DNA from: Gemmatimonadota bacterium
Lineage (GTDB): Bacteria; Gemmatimonadota; Gemmatimonadetes; Longimicrobiales; Gaopeijiaceae
Direction of reading: 5' to 3'
NCBI GenBank assembly: GCA_028874905.1
Contig: JAPPGZ010000073.1
Location: 173,756-237,755 of the forward strand
DNA length: 64,000 nucleotides
The notes beneath the pieces are model-generated. The model was not told where the DNA came from and made no database searches. It worked only from the letters and a program-made list of their open reading frames with translations. Positions 62,861-64,000 of the stretch are shown piece by piece. The stretch's first letter is position 1, and each line of letters starts with the position of its first letter. The position numbers and the translations under genes are program-made.

Positions 62861-63264
62861 TCCTGATCGACACGGACGTCCTCATCGACGTGGCGCTCGA
62901 TCGACAACCGTTCGCGGACTCGGCTTCCGAACTGCTCGACCGCCTGCAGACGGGGCCGAAGCGCGCGTTCGTAGCGTGGCACACTCTGTCGAACTTCTAC
63001 TACCTCGTCACGCCTTCGCACGGCGGCTCCGGTGCCCGGGACTTCATCGCCGAGCTGATCCGCTTTGTGGCTGTGGCGGAGTGCGGTACAGACGCGATCG
63101 CCTACGCCGTCCGGCTGGATATGGCCGACTTTGAGGACGCGATGCAGGTGGCCGCGGCGCGCGCTTGCGGTGCTGGTTTCGTCGTCACGAGGAACGCGAA
63201 GGACTTCAGGCGCTCGCCGATCCCCGCGATCACGCCCTCGGAGGCGCTTGAAGCGTTGTTCTGA
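62857..63264 (+). CDS. vapC: VapC-type PIN-domain ribonuclease toxin
   Basis: 135 residues. PIN acidic residues: D5 in MILIDTDVLIDVAL, an acidic residue in the ELLDRL helix, Asp in DFEDAMQVAAARACG, and Asp in VTRNAKDF. All four positions are kept, so a functional nuclease is likely. The N-terminal half includes AWHTLSNFYYL as in the common Gemmatimonadota/Proteobacteria VapC group. Confidence 0.85.
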   Translation: MILIDTDVLIDVALDRQPFADSASELLDRLQTGPKRAFVAWHTLSNFYYLVTPSHGGSGARDFIAELIRFVAVAECGTDAIAYAVRLDMADFEDAMQVAAARACGAGFVVTRNAKDFRRSPIPAITPSEALEALF

Positions 63265-63396
63265 GGCGGGGCACCGACGCGTCTGCCATCCACCTTGCCG
63301 AGGTCGGCCAAACTGGCCAAGAGTTAAGCTGCCATCAGCCGGAGGGAACGCTTGCGGACGCTGAACTCCAAAGCCGTGAACTGCGGTTACGGTCGA

Positions 63397-64000
63397 ATGA
63401 TCGACTTCGGGCGTGCGCGTGTCGAGGGAATCCGTCGGCACCCGCTGACGCTCGTCCTGTGTCTTGCGGTCGCTTCCGCGCTCGGCGTTCCCCAGGTCTC
63501 CGCGCAGGAGCCGGAACAAGTGCATGTGTTCGAGGGCAACGTGCGCGACGCGCGTACCGGTGAACCCCTGGCGGGAGCGCACGTATCGGTGGTCGGGAGG
63601 GACACCAGGGCGGTGACCCGCGGGGACGGGAGCTTCCACCTGACCGGGCTGGCCGCGGGCGCGTACATCCTTCGAGCCGACCGCCTGGGATACCGGGGCG
63701 CCACCGCAGTAGTAACCGTGGGAACCGTGCGTGCGCGCCGTGCAGTGGCGGAGTCGGCAGAGGTCGTGATCGAGTTGACACCGTCTCCCATTGCGCTGGA
63801 CGACCTGGTGGTGACGGCCACGATCAGCGAGCGCGCCGCAGCCGAGGCGCTCCGGCCCGTCAGCGTCATGACCGGCGATGTCCTGCAGCGCCAGATGACG
63901 GCAACCGTCGCGGGAACCCTGGCGTCGATGCCGGGGCTGGCCGCCACCAGGATGGGTCCATCGGTTGCGCAACCGGTGATCCGGGGACTGAGCGGGGATC
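63397..64000 (+). CDS. TonB-dependent receptor, N-terminal part (cut by window edge)
   Basis: About 201 residues from ATG 63397 (GTG 63376 possible) to the right edge. Signal peptide ends VSAQ. A CarboxypepD_reg-like domain follows (VFEGNVRDARTGEPLAGAHV, GDGSFHLTGLAAGAYILRAD), then a TonB box-like DDLVVTATISE and the beginning of the plug (LASMPGLAATRMGPSVAQPV, then IRGLSGD). The barrel lies outside the window. Confidence 0.83.
   Translation, partial: MIDFGRARVEGIRRHPLTLVLCLAVASALGVPQVSAQEPEQVHVFEGNVRDARTGEPLAGAHVSVVGRDTRAVTRGDGSFHLTGLAAGAYILRADRLGYRGATAVVTVGTVRARRAVAESAEVVIELTPSPIALDDLVVTATISERAAAEALRPVSVMTGDVLQRQMTATVAGTLASMPGLAATRMGPSVAQPVIRGLSGD

Overview
The window is high-GC bacterial DNA with short intergenic gaps and frequent strand switches. 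Many paralogous secreted 6-bladed beta-propeller proteins, TonB-dependent receptors, DUF6090-like membrane-anchored proteins, a DUF2723 protein, serine beta-lactamase-like hydrolases and signal-peptide amidohydrolases suggest a Gemmatimonadota-type genome, probably an environmental or host-associated lineage. This assignment is inference; there is no rRNA gene to confirm it and I saw no tRNA or CRISPR array.

Layout. 0-5.3 kb: a McrB-like restriction ATPase running off the left edge, decayed genes, a toxin-antitoxin locus whose toxin has lost its middle, and the left end of a lost IS. 5.4-15.9 kb: propellers, DUF2723 protein, orphan macrodomain protein, a broken sterol reductase gene, two tandem serine hydrolases (one frameshifted) and a DUF6090-like pair. 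16-30 kb: housekeeping and envelope genes (SDR, VOC, ArsR/SRPBCC operon, hydantoinase-like amidohydrolase, DinB, aldo/keto reductase, solute-binding lipoprotein, a frameshifted M50 protease, TonB receptor). 30-35 kb: SGNH hydrolase, a small C2-like protein and an unusual kinase-to-DNA-binding-regulator fusion. 35-43 kb: an accessory island with a primase fragment, MobC-like protein, a dead transposase, IS ends, and two loci that combine a propeller with a small Cys-rich secreted peptide (one also with a DsbA-like protein). 44.6-48.2 kb: ECF sigma factor, thioredoxin-like protein, a third Cys-rich peptide and a tyrosinase with an Ada-like C-terminal zinc motif. 48-56 kb: lipase, M23 peptidase, DUF4143 ATPase, a 4 x 23-bp tandem repeat, and a taurine:pyruvate aminotransferase plus AGCS symporter pair. 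56-64 kb: PQQ-type dehydrogenase, amidohydrolase, Phd/YoeB and VapBC modules, a propeller and a propeller remnant, an EEP nuclease and the start of another TonB receptor.

The most interesting pattern is the recurrent association of tiny secreted Cys-rich peptides with exported thioredoxin-fold proteins and 6-bladed propellers. It resembles in outline the NVEALA-peptide/BF3164-propeller pairing of Bacteroidetes but with different sequences. A second pattern is decay: about fourteen broken or fragmentary genes and several solo IS ends carrying iterated short motifs, with no intact transposase.
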